Part shown: piece after piece, positions 14,329-21,336 of the stretch
Numbering within the stretch: the first letter of the stretch is position 1
How the letters are laid out: each line of letters begins with the position of its first letter
DNA from: Clostridium sp. UBA3947
GTDB taxonomy: Bacteria; Bacillota; Clostridia; Clostridiales; Clostridiaceae
Direction: 5' to 3'
DNA: 21,336 nucleotides
Assembly (NCBI GenBank): GCA_002385545.1
Contig: DGDR01000158.1
Coordinates: 4,231-25,566, forward strand
Position numbers and translations under genes: made by a program
Notes under the pieces: model-generated
What the model saw: the letters and a program-made list of their open reading frames with translations, nothing else
Told to the model about the DNA's origin: nothing
Databases searched by the model: none

Positions 14329-14916
14329 CTTTTCTTGCTTCTTAAAATATGTATCTATGATTTTTTCTGCCATTCTTTTTTGAATGCTAGCACAGCTTAC
14401 TAATACAAATACCTTCATAAGTAAATCTAGAACATTATCTTCAGAATCGGAGGTGTTAATGGAGGAGTCTTTTAGCTTATTAATAAAATCATCCACTATT
14501 ACACCGCTTAATGCCTTTTTTTCTGAAAGAAACTTCTTGTATATCTCATCAAGAAATTCAGTTTCAGTAGGGTTTTCTGAAAGTTTATTTAAAATGGGAT
14601 CAAAAATAGATTTTATATCTTCTAAGGACAAAATCTGCTTTAAGTTGTAGATTAATATTAGGAGAATAATTTGCTGCTTATTATATTTTTTATTTTTTAT
14701 AGGAGGAAGGATTTTTGCCTTAGCGTAGTTATTAATCATGGTTTTTGTTAAAACTACATCCTCCTCGTTTCTTTTTTGAGGAGATAATCTATCATCAAAA
14801 AGAGTAGTAACTTGATCCATATATAAGTCCAAGCAGGGGATATCTGCTAAATCTATCTCTCTCATATCTTTTAAGGGAGCTAATAATGCTTCAATGCTTT
14901 CCAGAGAGTATTTCAT
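14323..14916 (-). CDS. DUF1836 family protein, putative MerR-like regulator
   Basis: A 197-residue protein recognised as DUF1836 from LDLYMDQVTTLFDDRL (29-44) and LTKTMINNYAKAKILPPIKN (56-75). The second segment resembles the recognition part of a MerR-type helix-turn-helix (ATG-N-like TKTMINNYxK...LPP), so DNA binding is likely, though no target is known. The C-terminal half is helical and lacks a recognisable ligand domain. The longest frame starts with TTG at 14931; GGAGG lies 8 bases before ATG 14916, so the shorter start is used. It has its own promoter (14975-15003) and a terminator that overlaps its stop. It lies between an HD-GYP gene and a STAS-like gene, but separate signals argue against one operon. 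Confidence 0.83.
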   Translation of the reverse strand: MKYSLESIEALLAPLKDMREIDLADIPCLDLYMDQVTTLFDDRLSPQKRNEEDVVLTKTMINNYAKAKILPPIKNKKYNKQQIILLILIYNLKQILSLEDIKSIFDPILNKLSENPTETEFLDEIYKKFLSEKKALSGVIVDDFINKLKDSSINTSDSEDNVLDLLMKVFVLVSCASIQKRMAEKIIDTYFKKQEKP

Positions 14917-14974
14917 ACATAAAACCTCCAAGATTACTATATTTACATTCCAGAATACTAATCCTCCTAATATT

Positions 14975-15003
14975 ATTATCTACAATGAAGAGGAAAAAAT
15001 CAA
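14975..15003 (-). promoter_or_regulatory. Sigma-A promoter of the DUF1836 gene
   Basis: On the minus strand TTGATT (15003-14998), 17 bases, then GATAAT (14980-14975), five of six -10 positions. The leader would be about 50 bases. Confidence 0.6.
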
Positions 15004-15018
15004 CACAAGAAAATAAAT

Positions 15019-15040
15019 GGGACCTCTGTAGAGAAGTCCC
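15019..15040 (-). terminator. Terminator of the STAS-like gene
   Basis: On the minus strand GGGACTTCT pairs with AGAGGTCCC (one G-T pair) around CTAC, followed by ATTTATTTTC. It begins 6 bases after the stop codon. Confidence 0.75.
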
Positions 15041-15046
15041 TTAAGC

Positions 15047-15349
15047 TTAATTGAATGCAGTATTTTTTGATGTGCCGTCTAAGAAGGCAGTTCCTAATAA
15101 CACTCTATTGTAATCAGAAATGTTATTTAGGTTTTTTACTTGTATGTGTGAAGCAATATAATCTCTACCATATTTGTTGATTAAATCTGTTAATAGGCAG
15201 CATAAGAAGGTTGTTGGCACTCTGAGAATTCCTGAAAAATCAAGGATAACCTTATCTTCTATAGAGTTTTCGATAATATCTCTTAGTATTATTGCATCTT
15301 CCATATTAAGATTTCTTTCAATAACATCAGTAACTTTTATTGCTTCCAT
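15047..15349 (-). CDS. STAS-like domain protein (DUF4325-like)
   Basis: A 100-residue single-domain protein. The pattern KVILDFSGILRVPTTFLCCL (33-52) resembles the STAS-like DUF4325 motif, in which a buried strand ends in DFSGI, followed by a Ser/Thr-rich loop and a helix, as in anti-sigma-factor antagonists. In those, a Ser/Thr can be phosphorylated; Thr46 or Thr47 would be the equivalent here (inference). No partner kinase is adjacent. The start at 15349 is preceded by AAAGGAGA about 10 bases upstream; an earlier ATG four bases away is out of frame and stops quickly. A strong promoter and a leader of about 180 bases with clear inverted repeats lie upstream. Family assignment is moderate. 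Confidence 0.68.
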   Translation of the reverse strand: MEAIKVTDVIERNLNMEDAIILRDIIENSIEDKVILDFSGILRVPTTFLCCLLTDLINKYGRDYIASHIQVKNLNNISDYNRVLLGTAFLDGTSKNTAFN

Positions 15350-15406
15350 TCCATTCGCTCTCCTTTATAATTAATGAAATTTTCTAACAACTTTATTTGA
15401 CAAATA

Positions 15407-15449
15407 GATATCCATTATCAACTATAAGTTAAGTTGAACAATGGATATC
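15407..15449. repeat. Inverted repeat in the STAS-like gene leader
   Basis: GATATCCATT (15407-15416) pairs with AATGGATATC (15440-15449), and after a small internal loop TCAACT (15418-15423) pairs with AGTTGA (15432-15437): 16 pairs around an 8-base loop. A second inverted pair, TTGAAATTG/CAATTTCAA (15514-15522 and 15471-15479), lies further upstream in the same leader. Confidence 0.65.
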
Positions 15450-15535
15450 CGCAAGATCGTAGGGAAGAACCAATTTCAACAGCTTGTTCGTTTTTTTGTA
15501 ACTTATTAGAACCTTGAAATTGATGTCTTAAATAT

Positions 15536-15564
15536 AATATATCAGCAGTTTAAGAGATTGTCAA
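15536..15564 (-). promoter_or_regulatory. Strong sigma-A promoter of the STAS-like gene
   Basis: On the minus strand a perfect TTGACA (15564-15559), a 17-base spacer and TATATT (15541-15536). Transcription would start near 15529, leaving a leader of about 180 bases before the ATG at 15349. Confidence 0.7.
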
Positions 15565-15583
15565 CTATTTAACGAGTGTTTTT

Positions 15584-15624
15584 AAAAAAATAAAACAGGC
15601 TCATCTGTATTAGTACAGATGAGC
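15584..15624 (-). terminator. Terminator of the glutamate racemase gene
   Basis: GCTCATCTGTA (15599-15609) and TACAGATGAGC (15614-15624) form a perfect 11-bp stem with a 4-base loop; on the minus strand it is followed by TGTTTTATTTTTTT. It lies about 160 bases beyond the murI stop. Between them, 15625-15782 holds only AT-rich sequence and an A/T hairpin at 15753-15777; I see no gene there. Confidence 0.78.
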
Positions 15625-15782
15625 ACGAACAATTAAAACAGGAGAATTTAACTTTACTTAACCCAATAATACTAAGGTCTATGAAGAATTACAGGTTTGT
15701 AACAGAATTATGAATTTCCTGCAACTACCTATGAAAAGCTTATCATTTTGAGCAAAAAAATTAAAAAAATTTTTTTGAAATG

Positions 15783-16571
15783 TTATTGTTTTAACAATCT
15801 ATAACTTAAATCAATTATATCAGCATTGTCTAGGGAGTTAAATATTTCCACTTTGCCCACTTCTATACCCTCGTTCATAAGATCGTTTTGAATTAATAGT
15901 CGTCTAAGCTGCTTTGCAGTTCCAAAACTTCCGTCTATAATAGGAATATCATCGCCTACTAAAGAAGATAACTGGGTTTTAATAAAGGGATAATGGGTGC
16001 ATCCTAGAACAATGGTAGAAATATTAAAGTTCATGTAAGGGCCTAGCTTATCTTCTAGAAAGTGTCTTATCTCAAGACTATCTATATTGCCGCTTTCAAT
16101 TAATTCTGCTAAGCCTGCACAAGGTATAGGAATAATTTCTGAGGTGTTTTCGAAGGATTTTAGTAAATTATTAAATTTCTTCTCAGCTATGGTTAATGGT
16201 GTAGCCATAATTAAAATTTTACCTTTTCTATTTAATTGAACAGCAGGTTTTATAGCAGGCTCTATCCCTATAATTGGTATATGGGGGTAGGTACTGCGTA
16301 AATCAGCAGCAGCGGCACTAGTAGCAGTATTACAGGCTATTACTATAGCCTTAACACCCTTGCTTAATAAAAAATCCGTAGCGGCATAGGATAGTCTTTT
16401 TATTTCTTCTACTGTTTTGGTACCATAAGGAGCGTTTTTAGAATCTCCAAAGTATATAAAGCTTTCTCTTGGCAATAATTTTATTGCCTCCTTTAAAACA
16501 CTTAAGCCCCCAACGCCTGAATCAAAAAAGCCAATGGGGGAATCTTTGCTTGCATTGGTCAAATTACTCAT
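15783..16571 (-). CDS. murI: Glutamate racemase
   Basis: A 262-residue cofactor-free racemase that supplies D-glutamate for peptidoglycan. The N-terminal block PIGFFDSGVGGLSVL includes Asp17-Ser18. The two catalytic cysteines lie in ACNTAT (Cys80) and GCTHYP (Cys191), with His193 beside the second, as expected for the two-base mechanism. YFGDSKNAPYG (40-50) is the usual substrate-binding loop. The length is typical. GGGTGAT precedes the ATG by about 4 bases. The gene stands alone: the next gene upstream is divergent glutamine synthetase, and a strong terminator lies beyond its 3' end. No regulatory site specific to it was seen. Confidence 0.95.
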   Translation of the reverse strand: MSNLTNASKDSPIGFFDSGVGGLSVLKEAIKLLPRESFIYFGDSKNAPYGTKTVEEIKRLSYAATDFLLSKGVKAIVIACNTATSAAAADLRSTYPHIPIIGIEPAIKPAVQLNRKGKILIMATPLTIAEKKFNNLLKSFENTSEIIPIPCAGLAELIESGNIDSLEIRHFLEDKLGPYMNFNISTIVLGCTHYPFIKTQLSSLVGDDIPIIDGSFGTAKQLRRLLIQNDLMNEGIEVGKVEIFNSLDNADIIDLSYRLLKQ

Positions 16572-16773
16572 ATTATCACCCGTGAACTATGTATATTTAA
16601 GATATTTATATTTTAGCATAAAAGCTAATAAAAATAAATTTATTGTGGGCAGGATAGGTTTTATCGATTTGTTAATAAAATCCTTATAATTTTAGGGTAA
16701 AATCTACAAATTAATAAAACAGAACGATTACAAATGATAAAGCAATAAAATAGAAAAGATGGGAAATAAAGCT

Positions 16774-16802
16774 TTGAAATGGAGATTTATTTCTGTTATT
16801 CT
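16774..16802 (+). promoter_or_regulatory. Extended -10 promoter of the glutamine synthetase gene
   Basis: TTGAAA (16774-16779), 17 bases, TATTCT (16797-16802), preceded by TG at 16794-16795 (TG-T-TATTCT). The start point near 16809 fits a 53-base leader to the ATG at 16862. No known riboswitch or GlnR-like dyad was recognised between murI and this gene. Confidence 0.55.
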
Positions 16803-16861
16803 GTATATAAATTGTAGGTAACATGAAGTTAAAATACTTTTTAATGTACGGGGGTATTAGG

Positions 16862-18760
16862 ATGTTAAAAGATTTACTTTTTAAAATTCCAAAAGATAAA
16901 CATTCCGTGGAAGAAATAACCAGTCTTTTGGAAAAGCATAAGGAAATAAAGTTTGTTTCTCTTGTGGGTATTGATTTGTCCGGAAACGATACCGATGAAA
17001 GAATTCCAGTTAAGCTGTTTTTAAAGGATATTAATACTTTTTTTGAAGGTGCTATTCAAACAGATGGTTCCTCTGTGGTGCTGCCAGGTATAGCTACAAT
17101 TAACAATGCAAAATTAGATATGGTAGCAGATCCAGATGCAGACTGGTTTGTAAGTTACAATTTTGAAAATATAGATGAAGATACAGGAAGACCGGTGGGA
17201 ACTCTTAGAATACCTTGCTTCCTTATCCATGAAGGAAAGGCTGTAGATTCAAGGCATATTTTAAAGAGTTCTATAGAATATTTTGAAAAAAGCTTATTTG
17301 AAATGCTAAAAGAACATCCAGAAGCTCTTAAGGATTATGGAATAACGGTAGATGATATTGAAAAGGTAGTGGCTACTTCAGCTACGGAGCTTGAATTTTG
17401 GGTTAAGACACCAAATGACGAGGCAGAGCTAGAAGCTCTTTCTACTTCACAAATGCTTCAGGAGCAGTATTGGAAGCGAACCAAAGGTAGTGTTAGAACA
17501 GCCTTGGAGCAGTGCTTGGACCTTATGGAAAGATACGGGCTAGAACCAGAAATGGGTCATAAGGAAGTAGGTGGAGTTAAGTCTAGTCTCACTGAAACTG
17601 GAAGCTTAACTCATATTATGGAGCAGCTAGAGATTGATTGGAAGTACTCTGATGCTGTTCAGGCTGCAGACAACGATTTACAGGTTAGAATCCTAATAAA
17701 AGAAGTATTTAGAGCAAATGGTCTAGATGTTACCTTTATGGCAAAGCCTATCGATGGTGTGGCTGGAAGCGGTAAGCATACCCATGTAGGTATAGCACTA
17801 AAGTTGAAAAATGGAAAGATGATAAATCTATTTACTGCTACAAAGAACCATTATTTAAGTGTCTTCGGCTATGCAGCAGCCATGGGAGTATTAAAGAATT
17901 ATGAAGTTATTAACCCTTTTGTGTCTGCTACAAATGATTCCTTAAAAAGATTAAAGCCAGGCTTTGAAGCACCAGTTTGCATAGTAACCTCATTAGGACA
18001 CACCATAGAGGAACCTTCAAGAAACAGAACGGTATTACTAGGACTTATTAGGGATTTAGCTAATCCTTATTCAACTAGATTTGAATTAAGATCTCCTAAT
18101 CCTCATACTAATACCTACTTATGTGTGGCGGCTATATACTTATCTATGATAGATGGAATAAAATATGCCCTTATGAACAATAAAACAGAGGATGATCTTC
18201 TCAAGGAACTTTCAAAGAAGCCAGGAGAAGATGCTGATTATCTAGAAAAGGATAGGGCATATAGATCTGAGGAAGATGTGTTTGAATACTATACAGAAGC
18301 GGAGAGAGTAGCGTACTTTGGCAAGGCTCCAGCAACTATTTATGAGAACTTATCTGCCTTTGCAAAGTATCCTGAGAAGCTAGAGGTGTTAAAGCAGGGA
18401 GATGTTCTCAATGACAAAATAATTAACAGCTATAGATTAGGTGTTGAAAAAAGATGGATTACAGAAATAAACAATAGAATAATTAATCATTATATGGATG
18501 AAATAAGAAGCTTTAAGAGACTTCATTGTCCAGAAAATGCCTTGGATTTGGATGTATCTAATTGGATGACTATAAATGAGCTGAGAAAATACCTTATGAA
18601 GGATACTTATACAACAAAGAGTTTATTTACAAGAATAAAGGAAGCTTCTGCAGCAGGGGATTATGATAAGGTTTCACAGCTACAGCTTGAAATGGATGAG
18701 AAGATGAAGGTTCTAAGGGAGATATATTCAGCCTACAAAAAGAATTTGCTGGACATATAA
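16862..18760 (+). CDS. Glutamine synthetase, long clostridial form
   Basis: A 632-residue ATP-dependent ligase joining ammonia to glutamate. The beta-grasp N-domain (about 20-110) includes IQTDGSSVVLPG, and the catalytic domain has ATELEFW (174-180), EMGHKEVGG (230-238), GSGKHTHVGI (302-311), NDSLKRLKPGFEAP (358-371) and RFELRSPNPHTN (406-417), the usual metal, ATP and glutamate sites. These motifs are of type I style (GSG-x-H-x-H), yet the protein is about 190 residues longer than GlnA of type I and shorter than type III (about 700). The extra length is mostly a helical C-terminal part (about 455-632) ending in a likely coiled coil. The start at 16862 follows GGGGG by 7 bases; ATG 16823 would add 13 residues. 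It is divergent from murI and monocistronic. Confidence 0.88.
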   Translation: MLKDLLFKIPKDKHSVEEITSLLEKHKEIKFVSLVGIDLSGNDTDERIPVKLFLKDINTFFEGAIQTDGSSVVLPGIATINNAKLDMVADPDADWFVSYNFENIDEDTGRPVGTLRIPCFLIHEGKAVDSRHILKSSIEYFEKSLFEMLKEHPEALKDYGITVDDIEKVVATSATELEFWVKTPNDEAELEALSTSQMLQEQYWKRTKGSVRTALEQCLDLMERYGLEPEMGHKEVGGVKSSLTETGSLTHIMEQLEIDWKYSDAVQAADNDLQVRILIKEVFRANGLDVTFMAKPIDGVAGSGKHTHVGIALKLKNGKMINLFTATKNHYLSVFGYAAAMGVLKNYEVINPFVSATNDSLKRLKPGFEAPVCIVTSLGHTIEEPSRNRTVLLGLIRDLANPYSTRFELRSPNPHTNTYLCVAAIYLSMIDGIKYALMNNKTEDDLLKELSKKPGEDADYLEKDRAYRSEEDVFEYYTEAERVAYFGKAPATIYENLSAFAKYPEKLEVLKQGDVLNDKIINSYRLGVEKRWITEINNRIINHYMDEIRSFKRLHCPENALDLDVSNWMTINELRKYLMKDTYTTKSLFTRIKEASAAGDYDKVSQLQLEMDEKMKVLREIYSAYKKNLLDI

Positions 18761-18784
18761 GGGTAAAATATTATGATTATGCTA

Positions 18785-18814
18785 GAAATTCAGTCTGTGG
18801 ACTGAATTTCTTTT
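18785..18814 (+). terminator. Intrinsic terminator of the glutamine synthetase gene
   Basis: GAAATTCAGTC (18785-18795) pairs perfectly with GACTGAATTTC (18800-18810) around TGTG, followed by TTTT. Confidence 0.85.
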
Positions 18815-18903
18815 GCTTAAACAGCTCCAGTAAATATTCCAATAGATTGAAAAATGATATATAATGTTTTTAAGATTATGGAAATATATTGGAGATGAAG
18901 CTT

Positions 18904-19566
18904 ATGTCTGGGAGTACAAAAATTAATGCAATTAAGCAAAATGTTAGGCTAAAGCAATTTTTAGGCTGGACCATAGGAATTGCACTTCCTGCAGCAGTTA
19001 CCACTATGGTAAACAATGGACCAGTGACAATAGTGGCTATAATTGCATATTGGTATTTTTGTGGCATAGTGTTAAGAGGAATTATAGGTACAAAGATTCC
19101 AATTTTTAATATTCGCTTTAATTTAATAAAAAAGCAACTGTTAGCTATAATTATAACTACAGCCATGGGTATAGGGGTTTATGTAGTTTACTATTCACCA
19201 GGGCAAAATAATGCTATTGAGTATCTATTGAGTGCTATTATCTTTGTATTGATTAATGGATTGATGGAGCCTCTTATTTGGGCCAATATTTATGATTTGG
19301 CCGGTTGTAGAATCAAGCTCTTTGGATATGCAGCGGTTATTGCTAATATTCTTATAATTTACACCATGTTTTGGAGCAATTATTGTAGATTTTTGCCTGT
19401 AGATTTTCCGGGTAACGCAATTATACAAGCAATAATTTTTGGATTACCAGTATTAGTTTACGAAAAAAGTGGAGATATTACCATATGGAGCCTTCAGCAT
19501 ATGATATATTCCTTAGTTATAATTTTTGCTGGTGGCTTTAACATATCAAATCTATTGCATTTTTAA
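18904..19566 (+). CDS. Polytopic membrane protein, remote resemblance to CPBP proteases
   Basis: A 220-residue membrane protein with about seven hydrophobic segments (roughly 19-36, 40-61, 77-97, 104-124, 138-158, 171-187, 194-212). I do not recognise it firmly. The segment NGLMEPLIWANIYDL (118-132) and the late HMIYS (199-203) sit where CPBP (CAAX protease and bacteriocin-processing) proteins carry EExxxR and HxxxN. Here the first glutamate is Met, the arginine is Trp and the asparagine is not in place, so if related it is unlikely to be an active protease. GGAGAT lies 7 bases before ATG 18904; upstream TTG 18889 and ATG 18895 are alternatives. A TATAAT at 18860-18865 with TTCCAA 17 bases before it may be the promoter. 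A cyclophilin gene starts 23 bases after the stop. Confidence 0.6.
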   Translation: MSGSTKINAIKQNVRLKQFLGWTIGIALPAAVTTMVNNGPVTIVAIIAYWYFCGIVLRGIIGTKIPIFNIRFNLIKKQLLAIIITTAMGIGVYVVYYSPGQNNAIEYLLSAIIFVLINGLMEPLIWANIYDLAGCRIKLFGYAAVIANILIIYTMFWSNYCRFLPVDFPGNAIIQAIIFGLPVLVYEKSGDITIWSLQHMIYSLVIIFAGGFNISNLLHF

Positions 19567-19589
19567 ACATGCTGAAAGGAGAACTTATT

Positions 19590-20105
19590 ATGAATCCAGT
19601 AGTAACAATAAAGATGAAGGATGGAGGCTTAATTAAGGCGGAATTATACAAGGATAAGGCGCCAAATACTGTCAAGAATTTCGTTAGTCTCTGCCAAAAA
19701 GGCTTTTATGATGGTTTAATATTTCATAGAGTTATACCAGGCTTTATGATTCAAGGGGGAGACCCAGAGGGTAATGGTACAGGAGGCCCAGGTTACAGTA
19801 TAAAGGGTGAATTTACAGCAAATGGGTTTAGCAATGATTTAAAGCATACTAGAGGAGTTTTATCCATGGCTAGAGCTATGAATCCTAACTCTGCTGGCAG
19901 CCAGTTTTTTATAATGGTAGCAGATGCACCACATTTAGATGGTCAGTACGCTGCCTTTGGTAAGGTTACAGAGGGCATGGAGGTTGCAGACCGCATTGTA
20001 TCCGTACCAAGAGATAGATGGGATAAACCCTATGAGGATCAAGTTATAGAAAGCATCACTGTAGATACCTTCGGTGAGGAAATTGGAGAGCCAGAAAGGC
20101 TTTAA
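19590..20105 (+). CDS. Cyclophilin-type peptidyl-prolyl cis-trans isomerase
   Basis: A 171-residue cytoplasmic cyclophilin (no signal peptide) that speeds isomerisation of Xaa-Pro bonds. Active-site blocks are FHRVIPGFMIQGGDPEGNGT (Arg47, Phe52, Gln55), LSMARA (91-96), SAGSQFFI (Gln105, Phe107) and HLDGQYAAFGKV (His115 on). The Trp of eukaryotic cyclophilin A is absent, as usual in bacterial forms, which are therefore less cyclosporin-sensitive. The longest frame begins at ATG 19569, but AAAGGAG (19575-19581) lies 8 bases before ATG 19590, which also matches the family's usual N-terminus. It appears to be in an operon with the membrane protein before it and the DUF3783 gene 20 bases after. 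Confidence 0.93.
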   Translation: MNPVVTIKMKDGGLIKAELYKDKAPNTVKNFVSLCQKGFYDGLIFHRVIPGFMIQGGDPEGNGTGGPGYSIKGEFTANGFSNDLKHTRGVLSMARAMNPNSAGSQFFIMVADAPHLDGQYAAFGKVTEGMEVADRIVSVPRDRWDKPYEDQVIESITVDTFGEEIGEPERL

Positions 20106-20125
20106 AAGCAAAGGTGGTGAAAGGG

Positions 20126-20500
20126 TTGGACAACAATAAGTGCCTATTGATTTATGGCTTTAATCAAGAAGAAAAAGAAGTATTGGAAAGGGTTAAGGAT
20201 CAAGAGAACCTAGGCAAAATTATAGAAATTACCGATACAATGACTTCTATGACTCTAAGAAATTTAATTGAAGGACCACATTTTGAAGTGGTTAGTAAGA
20301 CCTTACCTAAGGAAAAGGTAATTTTGTTCAATAATCTTAGTGATAATGAGTTGGAGAATTCTATAAGAGCTATAAGAGGAAGCTTGGAAGCTAAGCCTAT
20401 TTTTGCAGTGGTTACCCCAACCTCTATAGAATGGACCTTTGCAGATTTACTTGAGCATCTTATAGAAGAAAGAGAATTTTTTAGAAAGAGACAGAAATGA
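20126..20500 (+). CDS. DUF3783 family protein
   Basis: A protein of about 124 residues recognised as DUF3783 by its C-terminal pattern: KVILFNNLSDNELENSIRAI, then PIFAVVTPTSIEWTFADLLE and HLIEE. It begins with a strand plus LIYGFNQEEKEVL, typical of the family. It looks like a small alpha/beta domain with a charged helical tail; function is unknown and no catalytic residues are evident. The start is uncertain: AAGGTGG (20111-20117) lies 8 bases before TTG 20126, while GTG 20114 or 20117 would add a few residues. It is 10 bases before the XRE/S24-like regulator gene, so the two are likely co-translated and may be functionally linked. Confidence 0.75.
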   Translation: MDNNKCLLIYGFNQEEKEVLERVKDQENLGKIIEITDTMTSMTLRNLIEGPHFEVVSKTLPKEKVILFNNLSDNELENSIRAIRGSLEAKPIFAVVTPTSIEWTFADLLEHLIEEREFFRKRQK

Positions 20501-20510
20501 GGGACGATGG

Positions 20511-21206
20511 GTGAGTAGAGTAGCAGAAAAGGTTAAAAGCTTAAGACTTGAAGCTGGTATGAGCCAAAAGGCTCTAGCTAAAAAGCTAGGAGTAGCAGAA
20601 AGCTTTATTAATGATGTGGAGCTAGGTCGTAAGATACTTAATGAAAATATGATTAATAGGCTTTCAAAAATATTTAATAAGGACATAAATGACATCTCTA
20701 TGTCAGTGGAAGTAGAAAGCATGGAGGATGTATATAATAACACTCCAGAAAGAGCGCCTATAAAGAAAATAGGTACTACCCCTAAAAAGGCTGTGGAAAT
20801 TAATGACGCTTGGAGTGGAGCCTTTGCCTCAGTTTTAAAGTCTGTTCCTGTATATGATTATAATTTAAGCAATGTTATAGGAACTAAGCTTATGGCTATA
20901 CAGAACAATAAAATTGAGGGATATGCTCAAGACAAGGTACTATACATACAAGTAATGGATGATGATATGATTGGTTTCAGAATAGCTAAAGGAGATATAG
21001 CCTTTGCTCATTACAGCAGTGAGCCAGAGAATAACGCCTTTTGCTTAATTGAATATCAGGGAGAAAGAGTAATAAGACAAATTAAGAAGCTAGAAAATAG
21101 CAAGCTTTTGCTTATAAGCAATAGAGGTAGTGTTAGAACAGAAACTGCCTATGCTAAGGACGTAAAAATCCTTGCAAGGCTAGATAGGGTAGAGTTTACC
21201 CTATAA
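20511..21206 (+). CDS. XRE-family regulator with LexA/S24-like C-terminal domain lacking the catalytic dyad
   Basis: A 231-residue regulator. The N-terminal helix-turn-helix (about 5-62) has the Cro/CI pattern MSQKALAKKLGVAESFINDV. After a linker, the C-terminal part (about 140-231) aligns with the S24 fold of LexA/CI: IQVMDDDMIGFRIAKGD is the GxSM...GD region and GERVIRQIKKL the VKRL region. The catalytic Ser is Asp152 and the catalytic Lys is Arg189, so self-cleavage should not occur. The domain may serve for dimerisation or ligand sensing. The start is GTG 20511, with GAGGG 8 bases upstream (overlapping the DUF3783 stop). Targets are unknown. No LexA-type box was found near this gene, so no link with the SOS-boxed gene at 12546 is shown. 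Confidence 0.82.
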   Translation: MSRVAEKVKSLRLEAGMSQKALAKKLGVAESFINDVELGRKILNENMINRLSKIFNKDINDISMSVEVESMEDVYNNTPERAPIKKIGTTPKKAVEINDAWSGAFASVLKSVPVYDYNLSNVIGTKLMAIQNNKIEGYAQDKVLYIQVMDDDMIGFRIAKGDIAFAHYSSEPENNAFCLIEYQGERVIRQIKKLENSKLLLISNRGSVRTETAYAKDVKILARLDRVEFTL

Positions 21207-21254
21207 CTTTCAAATAAAGGCTAAAAAGAACTTTTCCTTGCAATTGAAAAAGTA

Positions 21255-21278
21255 TAAAAATAAATGCCCCGAAAGGGC
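21255..21278 (-). terminator. Possible terminator of a minus-strand gene running off the window
   Basis: On the minus strand GCCC-TTTCG-GGGC (21278-21266) is followed by ATTTATTTTTA. A minus-strand frame open from the window edge stops with TAA at 21288-21286, just before it; its 16 visible residues (about 21286-21336) are too few to name. The stem is only 4 bp, so this is tentative. The rest of 21207-21265 is AT-rich with nothing supportable. Confidence 0.35.
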
Positions 21279-21336
21279 GTTGGCCTTAGGGATTTACGAA
21301 AACAAGTAATTTTTGAACGGCTCTCTTCAAGCGGAG

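Noticed and set aside
15490..15530. PreQ1 riboswitch-like pieces (AAGGTTCTA and an A-run) in the STAS-like gene leader
   Set aside because: The C-rich segment needed for the pseudoknot is missing and the spacing is wrong.
15753..15777. CAAAAAAATT/AATTTTTTTG inverted repeat as a terminator of murI
   Set aside because: The stem is almost all A-T and would be unstable; the GC-containing 11-bp hairpin at 15599-15624 with a T-run is a better terminator.
16572..16861. Possible riboswitch or glutamine-type RNA before the glutamine synthetase gene
   Set aside because: No known motif could be matched; the leader predicted from the promoter is only about 53 bases.
21264..21336. Plus-strand frame from ATG 21264 to the window edge
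   Set aside because: No ribosome binding site, and a short GC hairpin with T-run read on the minus strand suggests the segment belongs to a convergent gene instead.

Overview
The window looks like chromosomal DNA from a spore-forming, low-GC Gram-positive of the Clostridium type. The DNA is AT-rich and ribosome binding sites are strong (AGGAGG and close variants), with frequent TTG and GTG starts. It carries an alpha/beta-type small acid-soluble spore protein, an LPXTG surface protein tail, DUF1292, DUF1836 and DUF3783 proteins and a PepF-type peptidase. Nearly all of it is ordinary chromosome: no IS element, phage module, CRISPR array, rRNA or tRNA was seen.

Layout. 1-267 is the C-terminus of a sortase-anchored surface protein; it converges on a sensor kinase/response regulator pair (326-2471, minus) across a shared bidirectional terminator. 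Running the other way are an old yellow enzyme (namA) and an O6-alkylguanine repair methyltransferase in one operon, a GS39/YghA-type short-chain dehydrogenase with its own promoter, then pepF with a NIF3/YqfO-like small protein. A 280-base convergent junction follows, filled with hairpins. A minus-strand FAD oxidoreductase is divergent from a dCTP deaminase gene. Next come a minus-strand NapH-like membrane iron-sulfur protein, a divergent small membrane protein, the spore protein and DUF1292 gene, a minus-strand SGNH hydrolase, and a small YciI-like gene behind an apparent SOS (LexA) promoter.

13085-16571 is a run of minus-strand genes: HD-GYP phosphodiesterase, DUF1836 regulator, STAS-like protein and glutamate racemase, mostly with their own promoters and terminators. 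On the plus strand follow an unusually long glutamine synthetase and a four-gene group: membrane protein, cyclophilin, DUF3783 protein and an XRE regulator with a LexA/S24-like domain that has lost its catalytic residues.

Signs of joint function are limited. namA, ogt and the SDR suggest electrophile/alkylation and stress handling. dCTP deaminase, Ogt and the SOS-boxed small gene touch DNA metabolism but are not linked in one operon. No large undescribed system is visible. The best leads are small: the SOS-boxed YciI-like gene, the LexA-like protein that should not self-cleave, two families of intergenic repeats (one acting as terminators), a long imperfect hairpin at 7481-7570, and a structured leader in front of the STAS-like gene. 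For many genes the start with the best Shine-Dalgarno spacing is a few codons inside the longest reading frame; that start is the one given.
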